A stretch of 64,000 nt of DNA. It comes from Massilia sp. BJB1822. GTDB lineage: Bacteria > Pseudomonadota > Gammaproteobacteria > Burkholderiales > Burkholderiaceae_D. The notes below the pieces were generated by a model, which saw only the letters and a program-made list of their open reading frames with translations, had not been told where the DNA came from and made no database searches. This document shows positions 9,102 through 17,911 of the stretch, in pieces. A program made the translations under genes and the position numbers. Numbering within the stretch: position 1 is the stretch's first letter; every line of letters starts with the position of its first letter. The stretch is taken from the NCBI RefSeq assembly GCF_013369485.1, contig NZ_JABWEB010000003.1, positions 62,001 through 126,000 on the forward strand. Direction: 5' to 3'.

Positions 9102-9228
9102 TTGATTTCCGTCAAAAAATGTCCACCCTGGTGTCAGGCACCAGGGTTAGACATTCTTTGATCTAGATCAGCAAATGTCCTACCTTGGTGCCTGACACCA
9201 GGGTGGGACATTTTTTGATTTGGATCAA
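9102..9228. repeat. Composite double-hairpin repeat with FNR-like dyads
   Basis: Two long hairpins, inverted copies of each other, fill the gap between convergent genes. Hairpin 1 (9118-9155) has the core ACCCTGGTG-TCAGG-CACCAGGGT flanked by AATGTC/GACATT. Hairpin 2 (9173-9213) has TACCTTGGTG-CCTGA-CACCAGGGTG flanked by AAATGTCC/GGACATTT. Around and between them are three dyads: TTGATTTCCGTCAA (9102-9115), TTGATCTAGATCAG (9158-9171) and TTGATTTGGATCAA (9215-9228, a perfect FNR consensus). The last overlaps the stop codon of the leftward methyltransferase gene. It may act as a bidirectional terminator or be a mobile palindromic element. Confidence 0.75.
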
Positions 9229-10034
9229 AGGTCTTGGCGCTTGAGGGCGCGGGTGGCGAGGAAGGTGGGCATGTATTTGTCGACCAGGAAGCGGGGATGG
9301 GCGGCGGCGTCTTCGTAGAAATCCGCCAGGATGAAGCCGGCGGCGAGTTGGCCTCCCAGGAGGTCGCTCAGGGTGTGACCGAAGACCATGGCTTCGCCGC
9401 GTTCGCGCTTGGCTGCCAGTTGGGTGGCATCGAGGTCGTTGACGTCAGAGTAGGGCAGGCGGTAGCGCGGACGGATCAGGCCTTGCTCGGCATACGCGGG
9501 ATCGCGGTCGCCGATGAAGACGACGGGATTGTAGAAGCTGGCGAGTAGAGCGCCGCCGCTTTTCAGCACGCGCGCGCATTCCTGCCATACGGGGCGCACG
9601 TCAGGCACATACAGGTTGGAGATGGGGTGGAAGACGATGTCGAACGAGGCATCGGCAAAGGCGCCCAGGTCGCGCATATCGCCTTGCACCGTTTGCAGTT
9701 CGAGGCCGTCGCGCTGGGCCACCATGCAGTCTTGTTCGAGCTGGCGGTCGGAGATGTCGAAGACGGTGACGTGGGCGCCGGCTGCCGCCAGCACGGGCGC
9801 TTGCTGTCCGCCGGCGGAGGCGAGGCAGAGTATGTGTTTGCCCTTCACGTCGCCCAGCCATGCTGATGGCAGCGGCTGCGGCGTCAGGTGCACCTGCCAT
9901 TGGCCTGCTTTGGCAGCGGCGATGGTGTCGCTGCTGACGGGGCGCGACCATTCGCGCTGTTCGGACGCTTGCTTGTCCCAGGAGGCGCGGTTGTGCGCCA
10001 GAAAATCGATGTTGTCGCCTTGTTGTTGCGGCAT
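9225..10034 (-). CDS. Class I SAM-dependent methyltransferase
   Basis: 269-residue Rossmann-type methyltransferase. Motif I is present in a variant form, HILCLASAGGQQAPVL; the acidic end of strand 2 is FDISDRQL; and the GDMRDL and FDIVFHPISN segments match motifs II-IV. The start at 10034 is chosen for the strong AGGAGG site seven bases upstream; an in-frame ATG at 10085 has none. No membrane segment. The acceptor cannot be told from the sequence. Its stop codon lies inside the last dyad of the hairpin repeat. Confidence 0.85.
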   Translation of the reverse strand: MPQQQGDNIDFLAHNRASWDKQASEQREWSRPVSSDTIAAAKAGQWQVHLTPQPLPSAWLGDVKGKHILCLASAGGQQAPVLAAAGAHVTVFDISDRQLEQDCMVAQRDGLELQTVQGDMRDLGAFADASFDIVFHPISNLYVPDVRPVWQECARVLKSGGALLASFYNPVVFIGDRDPAYAEQGLIRPRYRLPYSDVNDLDATQLAAKRERGEAMVFGHTLSDLLGGQLAAGFILADFYEDAAAHPRFLVDKYMPTFLATRALKRQDL

Positions 10035-10144
10035 AAGTCCTCCTTGTTCGGCGCCAGCTCTTGAATATGGCTGGCGGCAAGGCATTCTAATGCTTCAACA
10101 AATTTCTTGCCGGGGGCAGCCGCCGCCCGGCTTCAGGCCCACGT

Positions 10145-10894
10145 TTAGAACGAATACACCAGGGTCAGAGATGTTTGCGTGTCGGTGCCTTTTTTATCGG
10201 CCGGCACGTTGGTGTCGTTACGGGCGCTGAAGGCGGCCTTCATCTGCATGGTGCCGTTGATCTTGGTGCTGAGCGCCGTCTCGGCAACCGAGTGGGTATT
10301 CGACGTGCCGCGTTCCACGCTGAGCGTCTGGGTGAACAGGGCGGTCTGGCTGAGCTGCCAGCGCAAGGCGGCCGCGCCACGGATGGTCAGGCCATTTTCC
10401 TTGTCGCCATTGGCGCGGGTGCCGCTGAAGTAGCCCGGACCCATTTCCACATCGATGGTCTTGTCGCGTGACTTGTACCAGCGCGAGGCGTGACCGACGG
10501 CGATGGTGGTGTACTTGGTGTAGGCGCCGAATTTGTCGTCAACGTGGGAGCCGAGCACGAACAGTTTCTTGCCGTCGCCAATCAGCTTGTACGCGGCTTT
10601 GGCGGAGGCGGCGAAACGTTCGGCCGAGCGTTCTTTGACCTTGCTGCCGTCTTCCTGCTCGTTCTTGTCTTCCTTGAAGTAGCCGCTGAAGATGTATTCG
10701 TTGCTCCAGTTCTCCAGCTCCTGACGCGCGTCGATCTTGCCGGTCACGGAGGTGCCGGCGGTGTTGCCGGTGGTGGTGATGGCGCCCAGTTCGGCGGAAA
10801 CGCTCCAGTCGCGCTCCGGAAGTTCTTCATCGGCGGCAAAAGCTGCGCCGTGCGCCATGGCCAGAGCCAAGGCGAGAGTGGTAATCGATTTCAT
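10145..10894 (-). CDS. DUF481 (YdiY-like) outer-membrane beta-barrel protein
   Basis: 249 residues with a signal peptide ending AAFA-AD, then alternating beta-strand sequence ending in Tyr-Ser-Phe, the usual C-terminal Phe of outer-membrane barrels. The region WSVSAELGAITTTGNT and the following strands resemble DUF481/YdiY salt-induced outer-membrane proteins. The reading frame stays open far upstream through the CHAD gene, but the signal peptide fixes the start at 10894. No adjacent partner gene. Function unknown beyond the likely location. Confidence 0.8.
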   Translation of the reverse strand: MKSITTLALALAMAHGAAFAADEELPERDWSVSAELGAITTTGNTAGTSVTGKIDARQELENWSNEYIFSGYFKEDKNEQEDGSKVKERSAERFAASAKAAYKLIGDGKKLFVLGSHVDDKFGAYTKYTTIAVGHASRWYKSRDKTIDVEMGPGYFSGTRANGDKENGLTIRGAAALRWQLSQTALFTQTLSVERGTSNTHSVAETALSTKINGTMQMKAAFSARNDTNVPADKKGTDTQTSLTLVYSF

Positions 10895-11024
10895 GTGCTT
10901 ATTGGCGGCCTTGCAGGCTTGAAGCGGCCGCTTTTGATACAAAAGGGAGGTGGCATTGTACCCCAATGTCAAGTTTGGCGTTGTTACGGTACTACGATTT
11001 AACAAAGGCTTAAGTAAAAATCCC

Positions 11025-11906
11025 TCAGAGCGCGCGGCGCAGGCGCTTCCACAGGCGGGCCAGCGCCTTGGTCTGGTGCAGGCTGTCGGCCTGCAGGTAG
11101 CCGCGCACATAGGCGATGGCGGCATGCAGGGCTGGATGGCTGGCCGCTTCATGCTCCAGCAGGGCGTGGGCCACGGTGGCGTCGTTGATGGCGCCCAGCG
11201 CATCCTGGAACGCGGCCAGCGCGGCGATACGATGCCGGGTCGGGCGCTGCGGATAAAGGCTGGCGAAAAATTCCAGCGCATAGCGCAGGCGTTTGGCGGC
11301 GATGCGCGAACGGTGCAGGCGGCGCTGGCCGGCCTGAGACAGATGCTGCGCTCGACGCCGCAGGCGCTTTTCGGCAGAATCCAGCAGGGCCGTGGCGAAG
11401 CGTTTGAGGCGGGCGTTCGGCTGCGGCAAGCCTTGCGGCGTTTGCAAGGCCCAGGCATGCAGAGCGTCGAGCAGGGTACGGCAGCGCGCCGAGGCCACCG
11501 CTTGCGCAGCGCTTGCGTTGTGGCGCTGCGCCGCTTCCTGGGCCAATTGCAGCAGGCGCGCGAGGCCAAGATGGGCCGGAGCGCTGGCCGTGATGCGCGG
11601 CAGGGTGCTGTTGGCCAGGACTTCCCAGTCGCGCGCCGGGCCGAGCGCCGCATCCAGCCATTTCACTTCAAGGCGCAGTGCTTCCGGCAGCGGACGCACT
11701 TTGCCGAACAGGCGCAGCGCGGCATTCAATCGGCGCAGGCCAACACGCATCTGGTGCAGAAATTCGGCATCGCCTCTCGCGGCGACACCGGGCGCATTGG
11801 CTTCGATATGGCGCAGGCACTCGGCCATGACGGCGGCATGGGCCTGCAGGATGCCCATATCCTTGCCCAGGATAATCGGGCTGGCGGGGACGGGAATGGC
11901 GCTCAT
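11025..11906 (-). CDS. CHAD domain-containing protein
   Basis: 293-residue all-helical protein of the CHAD family (conserved histidine alpha-helical domain), which binds inorganic polyphosphate through basic surfaces. The two repeated halves each show the hallmark histidine with basic residues: EFLHQMRVGLRRLNAALRLF (about residues 48-67) and RRLHRSRIAAKRLRYALEFF (about 196-215). There is no fused CYTH triphosphatase domain, so this is a stand-alone CHAD. Downstream, in the same direction, lies the outer-membrane protein gene, with about 130 bases between. Confidence 0.85.
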   Translation of the reverse strand: MSAIPVPASPIILGKDMGILQAHAAVMAECLRHIEANAPGVAARGDAEFLHQMRVGLRRLNAALRLFGKVRPLPEALRLEVKWLDAALGPARDWEVLANSTLPRITASAPAHLGLARLLQLAQEAAQRHNASAAQAVASARCRTLLDALHAWALQTPQGLPQPNARLKRFATALLDSAEKRLRRRAQHLSQAGQRRLHRSRIAAKRLRYALEFFASLYPQRPTRHRIAALAAFQDALGAINDATVAHALLEHEAASHPALHAAIAYVRGYLQADSLHQTKALARLWKRLRRAL

Positions 11907-11968
11907 GAAGAAGTCCGGCGCGGTCGTGGCATGCGTTTGTCAAAGAACGCATTTTGCCATGGACCTCC

Positions 11969-12430
11969 TTACGGCTCCACCGAGTGCGCGCGTTTCAGGC
12001 AGCGCAGCACGAAGGTCGAGCGGCTGTGACGGATGCCGGGCATCTTATACAGTTTGCGGCGCAGGAATTCCTCGTAGCCCGCGGTGCCGGCGACGGCGAC
12101 CTTGATCAGGTAATCGTAGTCGCCGGTGAGCAGATAGGCTTCCATCACTTCGGGCAGCTCGGCCAGGGCCAGGCCGAATTTTTCCAGCATATCGTCGTCG
12201 TGGCGTTCCAGCGTGACCTCGATGATCACGGTGTCGGGCAGGCCAAGCGCCTGCTGGTTGAGCAGGGCCGTGTAGCCTTCGATGACGCCATTGTCTTCCA
12301 GCGCGCGCACGCGGTTCCAGCAGGGCGTGGTGGAGAGACCGATCTGCTCCGCCAGCTTGGTATTGCTCAAGCGTCCGTCGCGGCGCAGGGCGCGCAGGAT
12401 GCGGCGGTCGGTTTCATCCAGTTGTTCCAT
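11969..12430 (-). CDS. Lrp/AsnC family transcriptional regulator
   Basis: 153 residues: an N-terminal winged helix-turn-helix (LDETDRRILRALRRDGRLSN, then LAEQIGLSTTPCWNRVRAL, residues 3-45) and a C-terminal RAM/ACT ligand domain with the typical LTGDYDYLIKVAV stretch. It fits Lrp-type regulators that sense amino acids and act as octamers. Two identical dyads in the AT-rich upstream region are candidate autoregulatory sites. Divergent from the small ACT-like gene at 12557, which may be a target. Confidence 0.92.
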   Translation of the reverse strand: MEQLDETDRRILRALRRDGRLSNTKLAEQIGLSTTPCWNRVRALEDNGVIEGYTALLNQQALGLPDTVIIEVTLERHDDDMLEKFGLALAELPEVMEAYLLTGDYDYLIKVAVAGTAGYEEFLRRKLYKMPGIRHSRSTFVLRCLKRAHSVEP

Positions 12431-12459
12431 GGTTTTCTCAATTCGAAGATTGTTTTTGC

Positions 12460-12489
12460 GAATATTCTATATCGAAAAGAAGAATATTC
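12460..12489. promoter_or_regulatory. Paired GAATATTC dyads, candidate Lrp-family operator
   Basis: The 8-base palindrome GAATATTC occurs at 12460-12467 and again at 12482-12489, with centres 22 bases apart (two helical turns), in an AT-rich stretch just upstream of the Lrp-family gene. Same-face paired sites suit an oligomeric Lrp-type protein. The divergent small gene starts 68 bases away and could share the control. Binding is inferred. Confidence 0.45.
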
Positions 12490-12556
12490 TCAAAATAGCG
12501 AGAAATTGGATAGTCTTTGGATGCCTATTCCAGCGCGGGACAGCTAAAGTTACTGT

Positions 12557-12835
12557 ATGAATGAGCTTGTCCAAACCCCACAAAAGACCTTCCGCCTGCG
12601 GGTGGAAGCCCATACCGCCACCGACTCGCTGGAATCGGCGCTGGCGATTATCCGGCGCGGCGGCATCGAGCTGCGCGGCGTGCGCATGGAAGCCGGCCTG
12701 CATGGCATGGAAGTCCAGCTGCGCGTGGCAGCCGAGGAGGAAGAGGCGCTGACCCTGTGCCGCATGCGCCTCTGTAATGTGATCGGGATTCTCAAGATCC
12801 GCGAAACGCCGCGCCCTACGCCAGCCTTGCAGTAA
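12557..12835 (+). CDS. Small ACT-domain-like protein
   Basis: 92 residues, no signal or membrane segment. The pattern strand (TFRLRVEA), helix (SLESALAIIRRGG), strand (ELRGVRME), strand (MEVQLRVA), helix (EEALTLCRMRLCN), strand (GILKIRE) is an ACT-like beta-alpha-beta-beta-alpha-beta fold similar in size to acetolactate synthase small subunit IlvM. No large synthase subunit is nearby, so a regulatory or amino-acid-binding role is only suggested. The ATG has no clear ribosome site. Divergent from the Lrp-family regulator, which makes a metabolic link plausible. Confidence 0.6.
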   Translation: MNELVQTPQKTFRLRVEAHTATDSLESALAIIRRGGIELRGVRMEAGLHGMEVQLRVAAEEEEALTLCRMRLCNVIGILKIRETPRPTPALQ

Positions 12836-12843
12836 GGCTGGCG
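12819..12843. terminator. Inverted repeat between convergent genes (possible terminator)
   Basis: CGCCAGCCTT-GCAGT-AAGGCTGGCG gives a perfect 10-bp stem with a five-base loop that spans the stop codon of the ACT-like gene and ends 14 bases before the convergent permease gene. There is no T run on either side, so efficient intrinsic termination is doubtful. Confidence 0.4.
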
Positions 12844-12856
12844 GGGCGGGAATGCC

Positions 12857-14161
12857 TTACATATAGGCGTATTTGAAGATGAAGACGCCGGCAATCAGCC
12901 ACACGATGAGTTTGACCTCGCGGGCGCGGCCCGTCAGCAGCTTGAGCGCCGCATAGGTGATGAAGCCGAAGGCGATGCCGTGGGCGATCGAATAGGTGTA
13001 AGGAATCAGCAGGGCCGTGATGCCGGCCGGGATGCTCTCGGTGGTTTCGTTCCAGTCCAGGTCCGACAGGTCGCGCAGCATCAGGCAGGCGACGAAGAGC
13101 AGGGCCGGCGCGGTAGCGTATGGCGGCACCACGGCGGCGATCGGCGAGAAGAACAGGCAGGCCAGGAACATCAGCGCGATGACCACGGCAGTCAGGCCGG
13201 TGCGTCCGCCCGCCTGCACGCCGGCTGCGCTTTCCACATAGGCCGTGGTGCTGGAGGTGCCGAGCATGGAGCCGGCGACGATGGCGCAGCTGTCGGCCAG
13301 CAGTGCTTTGTTGAGGCGCTCCATCTTGCCGCTGACCAGCAGGCCGGCGCGGTTCGCCACGCCCATCAGGGTGCCGGTGGCGTCAAACAGCTCCACCAAG
13401 AAGAAGACCAGCACCACATTGAATAGACCCACGCCGATGGCGCCGGGGATGTCGAGTTTGAACAGGCTGGGCGCCAGCGAAGGCGGCGTGGAGATCAGCC
13501 CCTGGAATTTGGTGTCGCCAAAGAAGAAGCTCAGTACGGTGATGCTGACGATGCCGATCAGGATGGCGCCGCGCACGCGCAGGCGGTCGAGGGTCACGAT
13601 CAGCAGGAAGCCGCCGATAGCCATCAGGGCTGCAGGCTTGTGCAGGTCGCCCGCCGTGACCATTGTGGCCTTGTCGGCGGTGACGATGCCGGCGCTTTTC
13701 AGCGCAATCAAGCCGAGGAATAGCCCCAGCCCGGCCGTGATCGCGGTGCGCAGCGAATGCGGGATGCCGTTCACGATCATCTCGCGCAGGCGGAAGACGC
13801 TGATCAGCACGAACAGGCAACCGGAGATAAACACCGCGCCCAGCGCGATCTGCCACGGTATGCCCATGCCCAGCACCACGGCGTAGGCGAAGTAGGCGTT
13901 CAAGCCCATGCCCGGCGCCATGCCGATGGGGTAGTTGGCGTACAGGCCCATGATCAGGGTGCCCAGCGCGGCGGCCAGGCAGGTTGCGACGAAGACGGCG
14001 TCCCTCGGCACGCCCGCTTCGGACAGGATGGAGGGATTGACGAAGATGATGTACGCCATGGTGAGGAAGGTGGTCAGGCCTGCCACCACCTCGGTGCGTA
14101 CATTGGTGCCGTTCTCCCGGAGTTTGAATAATTTTTCTGTAATGGACACGGTTGCCCCCAT
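12857..14161 (-). CDS. NCS2-family purine (guanine/hypoxanthine) permease, AzgA/GhxP type
   Basis: 434-residue inner-membrane permease with 12-14 hydrophobic segments. Family marks: TEVVAGLTTFLTMAYIIFVNP near the N-terminus (residues 23-43), the GMAPGMGLNAYFAY segment (substrate-binding region of AzgA-like proteins), and FLVELFDATGTLMGVANRAG in the second half. These match proton-driven guanine/hypoxanthine/adenine uptake systems rather than uracil or xanthine carriers. Only 13 bases separate it from the upstream ABC-F gene, so the two are likely co-transcribed. Confidence 0.9.
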   Translation of the reverse strand: MGATVSITEKLFKLRENGTNVRTEVVAGLTTFLTMAYIIFVNPSILSEAGVPRDAVFVATCLAAALGTLIMGLYANYPIGMAPGMGLNAYFAYAVVLGMGIPWQIALGAVFISGCLFVLISVFRLREMIVNGIPHSLRTAITAGLGLFLGLIALKSAGIVTADKATMVTAGDLHKPAALMAIGGFLLIVTLDRLRVRGAILIGIVSITVLSFFFGDTKFQGLISTPPSLAPSLFKLDIPGAIGVGLFNVVLVFFLVELFDATGTLMGVANRAGLLVSGKMERLNKALLADSCAIVAGSMLGTSSTTAYVESAAGVQAGGRTGLTAVVIALMFLACLFFSPIAAVVPPYATAPALLFVACLMLRDLSDLDWNETTESIPAGITALLIPYTYSIAHGIAFGFITYAALKLLTGRAREVKLIVWLIAGVFIFKYAYM

Positions 14162-14174
14162 GTGTTGCGGTCGC

Positions 14175-15806
14175 CTAGGATACCATCCCGTCGAGCCTCC
14201 ACCCCTGCGGCGTATGCGACAAAGTGTGGGAAAGGCCTAGCGCGGACAGGAATCTACGGTCATGCGAGACCACGGCCAGCGCGCCGCTGAAGCCTTGCAG
14301 CGCCTGTTCCAGCGCAGTGACGGCATGCAGGTCGAGGTGGTTGGTCGGCTCGTCCAGCAGCAGGAATTGCGCGGGTTCCTTGCGCCACAGGGCGCAGGCC
14401 AGGGCCGCTTTCAAACGCTCGCCGCCGCTCAGGGCTTCGGCCGGCGTATGCACATGGCGCGCGCCAAGGCCGAGCAAGGCGAGGCGGCTGCGCAGTTCCC
14501 CTTCCGGCAGCGGGCTTTCCAGCTGGCGCAGGCGTTCCAGCACCGACAGGCCGGGCGGCAGCAGCACGGCGGCATGCTGGTCGAGCCAGGCCATGGGCAG
14601 CGGGCTGCGGCAGATGCCGGACAGCGGCGCTTCCAGTCCCGCTAGCATTTTCAGCAGCGTGGTTTTGCCGCAGCCATTGGGACCGGTGATGGCGAGGCGG
14701 AAGGGGCCGCACAGCGTCAGGTCGAGCGGCGGCGCACCGGTCGGGAAAGGCGCGCGGGCCTGTTCCAGTTCGACCACGCGCTTGCCTGGCGCAACGGCGC
14801 TGGCGGGCAGCAGCAGCGCCACCGCCTCTTCGGAGACGATCTTGTCAGCCGCCTCGCGCACCGCCTGGTCCAGCGCCAGGCGGCTTTCCTCATGCTGCTT
14901 CGCCACGCGGCCGGCGTGGACTTCGGCCCGGTCCTGCATGCGGCCCAGCAGGACCGGCGCCAGATTGGCGCTCTTGGCGTTGCGCTTGTTGCGGGCCATG
15001 CGCGAATGTTGGGCATCGTGCTGGCGGCGCAGTTCGCGCAGGCCGGATTCGCGTTCGGTGCGGGCGTGATCGAGCGTCGCCTGCGCCGCGCTGGCGGCCG
15101 TGTCGCGCTGTTCGCGGTACAGGGTGTAGTTGCCGCCGTAGCTGTGCAACTGGCCGTCGCGCAGCTCCACGATGCGGTCCATGCGGTCGAGCAGCTCGCG
15201 GTCGTGGCTGACGACGATGGCGCCGCCGCGCCATGTGCACAAGGCCGTTTCCAGCCAGTCGCGGCCCGGCCGGTCGAGGTGGTTGCTTGGTTCGTCCAGC
15301 AGCAGCCAGTCGGCTTGCGACAGCAGGGCGCCTGCCAAGGCAATGCGCATCAGCTCTCCGCCGCTGAGGTTCGCGGCGGGCTGCCCTGGCTGGATCGCGG
15401 GCAAGCCCGCATCGCGCAAGGCGCAGCCGAAAGCGGCGGGAATATGCCAGCGGCCTTCGAGCAGATCGAGATCACCGGCCAGCATATCGCCGCTTTCGAC
15501 GCGGGCGAGCGCGGCAAACAGGGCGGCGAGTCCGGCCACGCCGGCGACGGTGGAGCCGGGCGCGGGACGGATTTCCTGCGGCACGTAAGCGAGGCTGCCG
15601 TTGCAGGCGATGCGGCCGCCGTCAGGCTGGCGTTGGCCGCTCAGAATGGCGGCCAGCACGGATTTGCCCGCGCCATTGGCGCCGACAAGGCCGGTCAGCT
15701 CGCGCTGGAAGGAAGCGTTCAGGCCGTCGAACAGCATGCGGCCGTCGGGGAGCATGGCCGAGACGTGGCGCAGCTCCAGAGAGAGTTCTTTTGGATTGGA
15801 TAACAT
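14175..15806 (-). CDS. ABC-F family ATPase (duplicated ATPase, no membrane domain)
   Basis: 543 residues with two ABC ATPase domains. Domain 1: Walker A GANGAGKS, signature [16 protein letters not shown], Walker [13 protein letters not shown]. Domain 2: [39 protein letters not shown] charged, Arg/Gln-rich linker of about 100 residues joins them, as in ribosome-associated ABC-F factors. No transmembrane segments. It is not the YbiT type, which is encoded separately in this window; a Uup/YheS/antibiotic-resistance-like role cannot be decided. The start at 15806 begins MLSNPKEL; a further in-frame ATG at 15854 is less likely. Confidence 0.88.
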   Translation of the reverse strand: MLSNPKELSLELRHVSAMLPDGRMLFDGLNASFQRELTGLVGANGAGKSVLAAILSGQRQPDGGRIACNGSLAYVPQEIRPAPGSTVAGVAGLAALFAALARVESGDMLAGDLDLLEGRWHIPAAFGCALRDAGLPAIQPGQPAANLSGGELMRIALAGALLSQADWLLLDEPSNHLDRPGRDWLETALCTWRGGAIVVSHDRELLDRMDRIVELRDGQLHSYGGNYTLYREQRDTAASAAQATLDHARTERESGLRELRRQHDAQHSRMARNKRNAKSANLAPVLLGRMQDRAEVHAGRVAKQHEESRLALDQAVREAADKIVSEEAVALLLPASAVAPGKRVVELEQARAPFPTGAPPLDLTLCGPFRLAITGPNGCGKTTLLKMLAGLEAPLSGICRSPLPMAWLDQHAAVLLPPGLSVLERLRQLESPLPEGELRSRLALLGLGARHVHTPAEALSGGERLKAALACALWRKEPAQFLLLDEPTNHLDLHAVTALEQALQGFSGALAVVSHDRRFLSALGLSHTLSHTPQGWRLDGMVS

Positions 15807-15919
15807 ATAAGCCCCGGTGACGAGATTCGTCAGCGCAGCGGCGATGCACAGCAAGGCAAGGCAGCGGCGGTCGTTTGCGGATGTGGGCTTAGATGTCCAT
15901 TTGGGGTGGGTGCTCCGGA

Positions 15920-15953
15920 AGAAAAAGGCGCTGCCGATAATTTCAGCAGCGCC
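15920..15953 (-). terminator. Intrinsic terminator of the TonB receptor-phytase operon
   Basis: On the minus strand GGCGCTGC, an 11-base loop and GCAGCGCC are followed at once by TTTTTC. It lies 70 bases after the phytase stop codon, in the right direction. Confidence 0.75.
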
Positions 15954-16022
15954 CGCAGTTTAACGCATCAGCGCAAATTGTCAACCGCCGCCGTACTTCC
16001 GTTTCATGCCGGCGCTCCTTTC

Positions 16023-17903
16023 TTAACGCAGGTTAAGGGCGCGAGCGATATCGTCCCAGGCCACGTATTTGAAGTTTTGCGGACCATCGGGCAGGCGCTT
16101 GTACCCGTCCTGCACCACCAGCATGCCTTTGGTGTATGGGCCGCCCAGATTGGCCGAGGTCACATCCAGGCCATCGGTTTCGGACGCGCCATCCACGCCG
16201 GCCGCCACGTTCATGCCGATGCGGAAGCGTCCGCGCACGGCGTGCGGCGCCGCGGCGTCCAGCACCACATAGCTGTTGTCGCCCTGGCTGGAGACGATCA
16301 GGTAGCTGGCTTTCTCGCCGTGGTAGAGGGCCATGCCTTCGACGTCGGCCTTGAGCGCAGGGCCGACCGGCAGGATCATGCGCAGCGGCTCGGCCTTGGC
16401 CGCGCTGGCTACGGTGGACCAGACGCCAAGCTTTTCCTCGCCGATGAAAAGACGTCCGCTGCGGTCGTCGGCCACGCAGCCTTCGGGCTGGCTGGCGACG
16501 GCGAAGCTGCGTAGCAGGGCTGCGCGGAAGCGTCCTTCGCTGCGCTCGATGCGGTAGTGCTGGTAGCGGCCGTCCTTGTCGTTGACGAAGGCTTCCAGTG
16601 CGCCACCGGGCGGCTGGTAGAGGCACATGCCATATATCTTTTCCAGCGTGGTTGAGAAGACGGCGGCTTCGGCGGCGTCACCCTTGGCATCGATGGTGAA
16701 CAGCATCAGCGTATTGTCGTCGCGGCGCGTGGCGGCGGCCAGGTCGAAGCGCTCGCCCGCGAGCAGCACGTTCTGGCGGATGTCGACATTGTTCAGGCGT
16801 CCCGATTCCAGCAACTGCGTTTGCTTGCCTCGCAGGTCGTAGGCCAGCAAGCCTTGCTTCTTGTTGGTGCCGAAGACGCGCGAAGCGGCCGGGTTGGTCG
16901 GATGCAGCCAGATCGCCGGATCGTCGGCCGCATCGCCCTGGCGTTCCATCGGATCGGTCTGGGTGCGCGGTTCGACGATGGCGAAGGGAATGGCCACGTC
17001 GGCCAGCGCTTGGCTGGACGTCCATGTCAGGGCGCGCGCTTGCCACGGCGTGCTTTCCGCGGTTTTGTAGGCGAGGCTGACGGCATTGCCGCTGGCGCGG
17101 GCTGCTAGCGCATTGCCCTTGCCGCCTTTGCCCGCCAACTGCTGGCTGCCAGCCGCTTCCCAGTGCCCGCCGCGCTGACGGAACAGGTGCAGTTTTGCGC
17201 CGTCCTTGTCCAGCAGCGCAGCGCCGCCGGGCAGCAGGGACAAGGCGCCTGCACCACCGGTCAGCTTGCCATACGGAGCGCGCAGGGCCACGGCCTGACG
17301 CTGGCCCGAGCCTTCCGCATCGGCGCGGTAAGCCCACAGGCCAAAGTCGGATTCGGCGGCCAGCAGGGTGTTGCTGGCGTCGTCCACGCGGCAGTGTTTG
17401 ACATGCGGCGGCAGCGCCAGTTTGCGCACCGGCCGGTACTGCGCGCCGGACAGCAGCCATTGCTCGGACTGGCCGTCTTTCCCGATCAGGAACAGGTGAT
17501 CGATGCGCTGGGCGTCGCGGTACAGGCAGGACGCCTCCACATCGAAGCCCGGCGCTGGCAGAGCCGGCAGGGCGTTCAGCGTACCGCGCGCCAGATTGAC
17601 GACGAGGGGCTGGGCGCGCTCGGTGTTGGAATCGACCACCACGGCCAGCACGCCTTCGGCATGGCTGCGGGTATCGAGATGGCGGGCACGGATGGGGAAC
17701 TGGGCGCGCTGCGCGCCGCCGGCATCCAGCAGGCGCAGACCGTTCTTGTCCAGCGCTAGCCAGCCGCCGTCCGGTAGGGGCGCCACTTCGGCCGCATTCG
17801 CCAGCGCGGAAGGAAGGGCGGGCGCGGGTGCCGGCGTTGCCGCCATGGCGGCCGAGGAGGCCAGGAGCGCGCCGATCGCGCTTTGAATCATGCTCTTTCT
17901 CAT
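16023..17903 (-). CDS. Beta-propeller phytase, two-propeller form, secreted
   Basis: 626 residues with a signal peptide (to about residue 22, ending AAMA-AT). The C-terminal half, from about residue 320, has beta-propeller phytase marks: GDAADDPAIWLHP, GTNKKQGLLAYDLRGK, GRLNNVDIR, ADVEGMALY and YLIVSSQGDNSYVV, whose acidic residues bind calcium and phytate. Residues 30-310 look like a second, less conserved propeller, as in dual-domain phytases. The enzyme removes phosphate from inositol hexakisphosphate. It starts eight bases after the TonB receptor stop with AAGAGAG as ribosome site, so receptor and enzyme form one operon. Confidence 0.9.
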   Translation of the reverse strand: MRKSMIQSAIGALLASSAAMAATPAPAPALPSALANAAEVAPLPDGGWLALDKNGLRLLDAGGAQRAQFPIRARHLDTRSHAEGVLAVVVDSNTERAQPLVVNLARGTLNALPALPAPGFDVEASCLYRDAQRIDHLFLIGKDGQSEQWLLSGAQYRPVRKLALPPHVKHCRVDDASNTLLAAESDFGLWAYRADAEGSGQRQAVALRAPYGKLTGGAGALSLLPGGAALLDKDGAKLHLFRQRGGHWEAAGSQQLAGKGGKGNALAARASGNAVSLAYKTAESTPWQARALTWTSSQALADVAIPFAIVEPRTQTDPMERQGDAADDPAIWLHPTNPAASRVFGTNKKQGLLAYDLRGKQTQLLESGRLNNVDIRQNVLLAGERFDLAAATRRDDNTLMLFTIDAKGDAAEAAVFSTTLEKIYGMCLYQPPGGALEAFVNDKDGRYQHYRIERSEGRFRAALLRSFAVASQPEGCVADDRSGRLFIGEEKLGVWSTVASAAKAEPLRMILPVGPALKADVEGMALYHGEKASYLIVSSQGDNSYVVLDAAAPHAVRGRFRIGMNVAAGVDGASETDGLDVTSANLGGPYTKGMLVVQDGYKRLPDGPQNFKYVAWDDIARALNLR

Positions 17904-17911
17904 ATGCTCTC

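Noticed and set aside
9102..9228. FNR-like dyads in the 9.1-kb repeat as real promoters
   Set aside because: They lie between convergent gene ends, so there is no downstream gene to control; treated as part of the repeat.
10145..11653. A 502-codon open frame that would fuse the DUF481 protein to upstream sequence
   Set aside because: The upstream part is antisense-like noise in the frame of the CHAD gene; the signal peptide at 10894 marks the true start.
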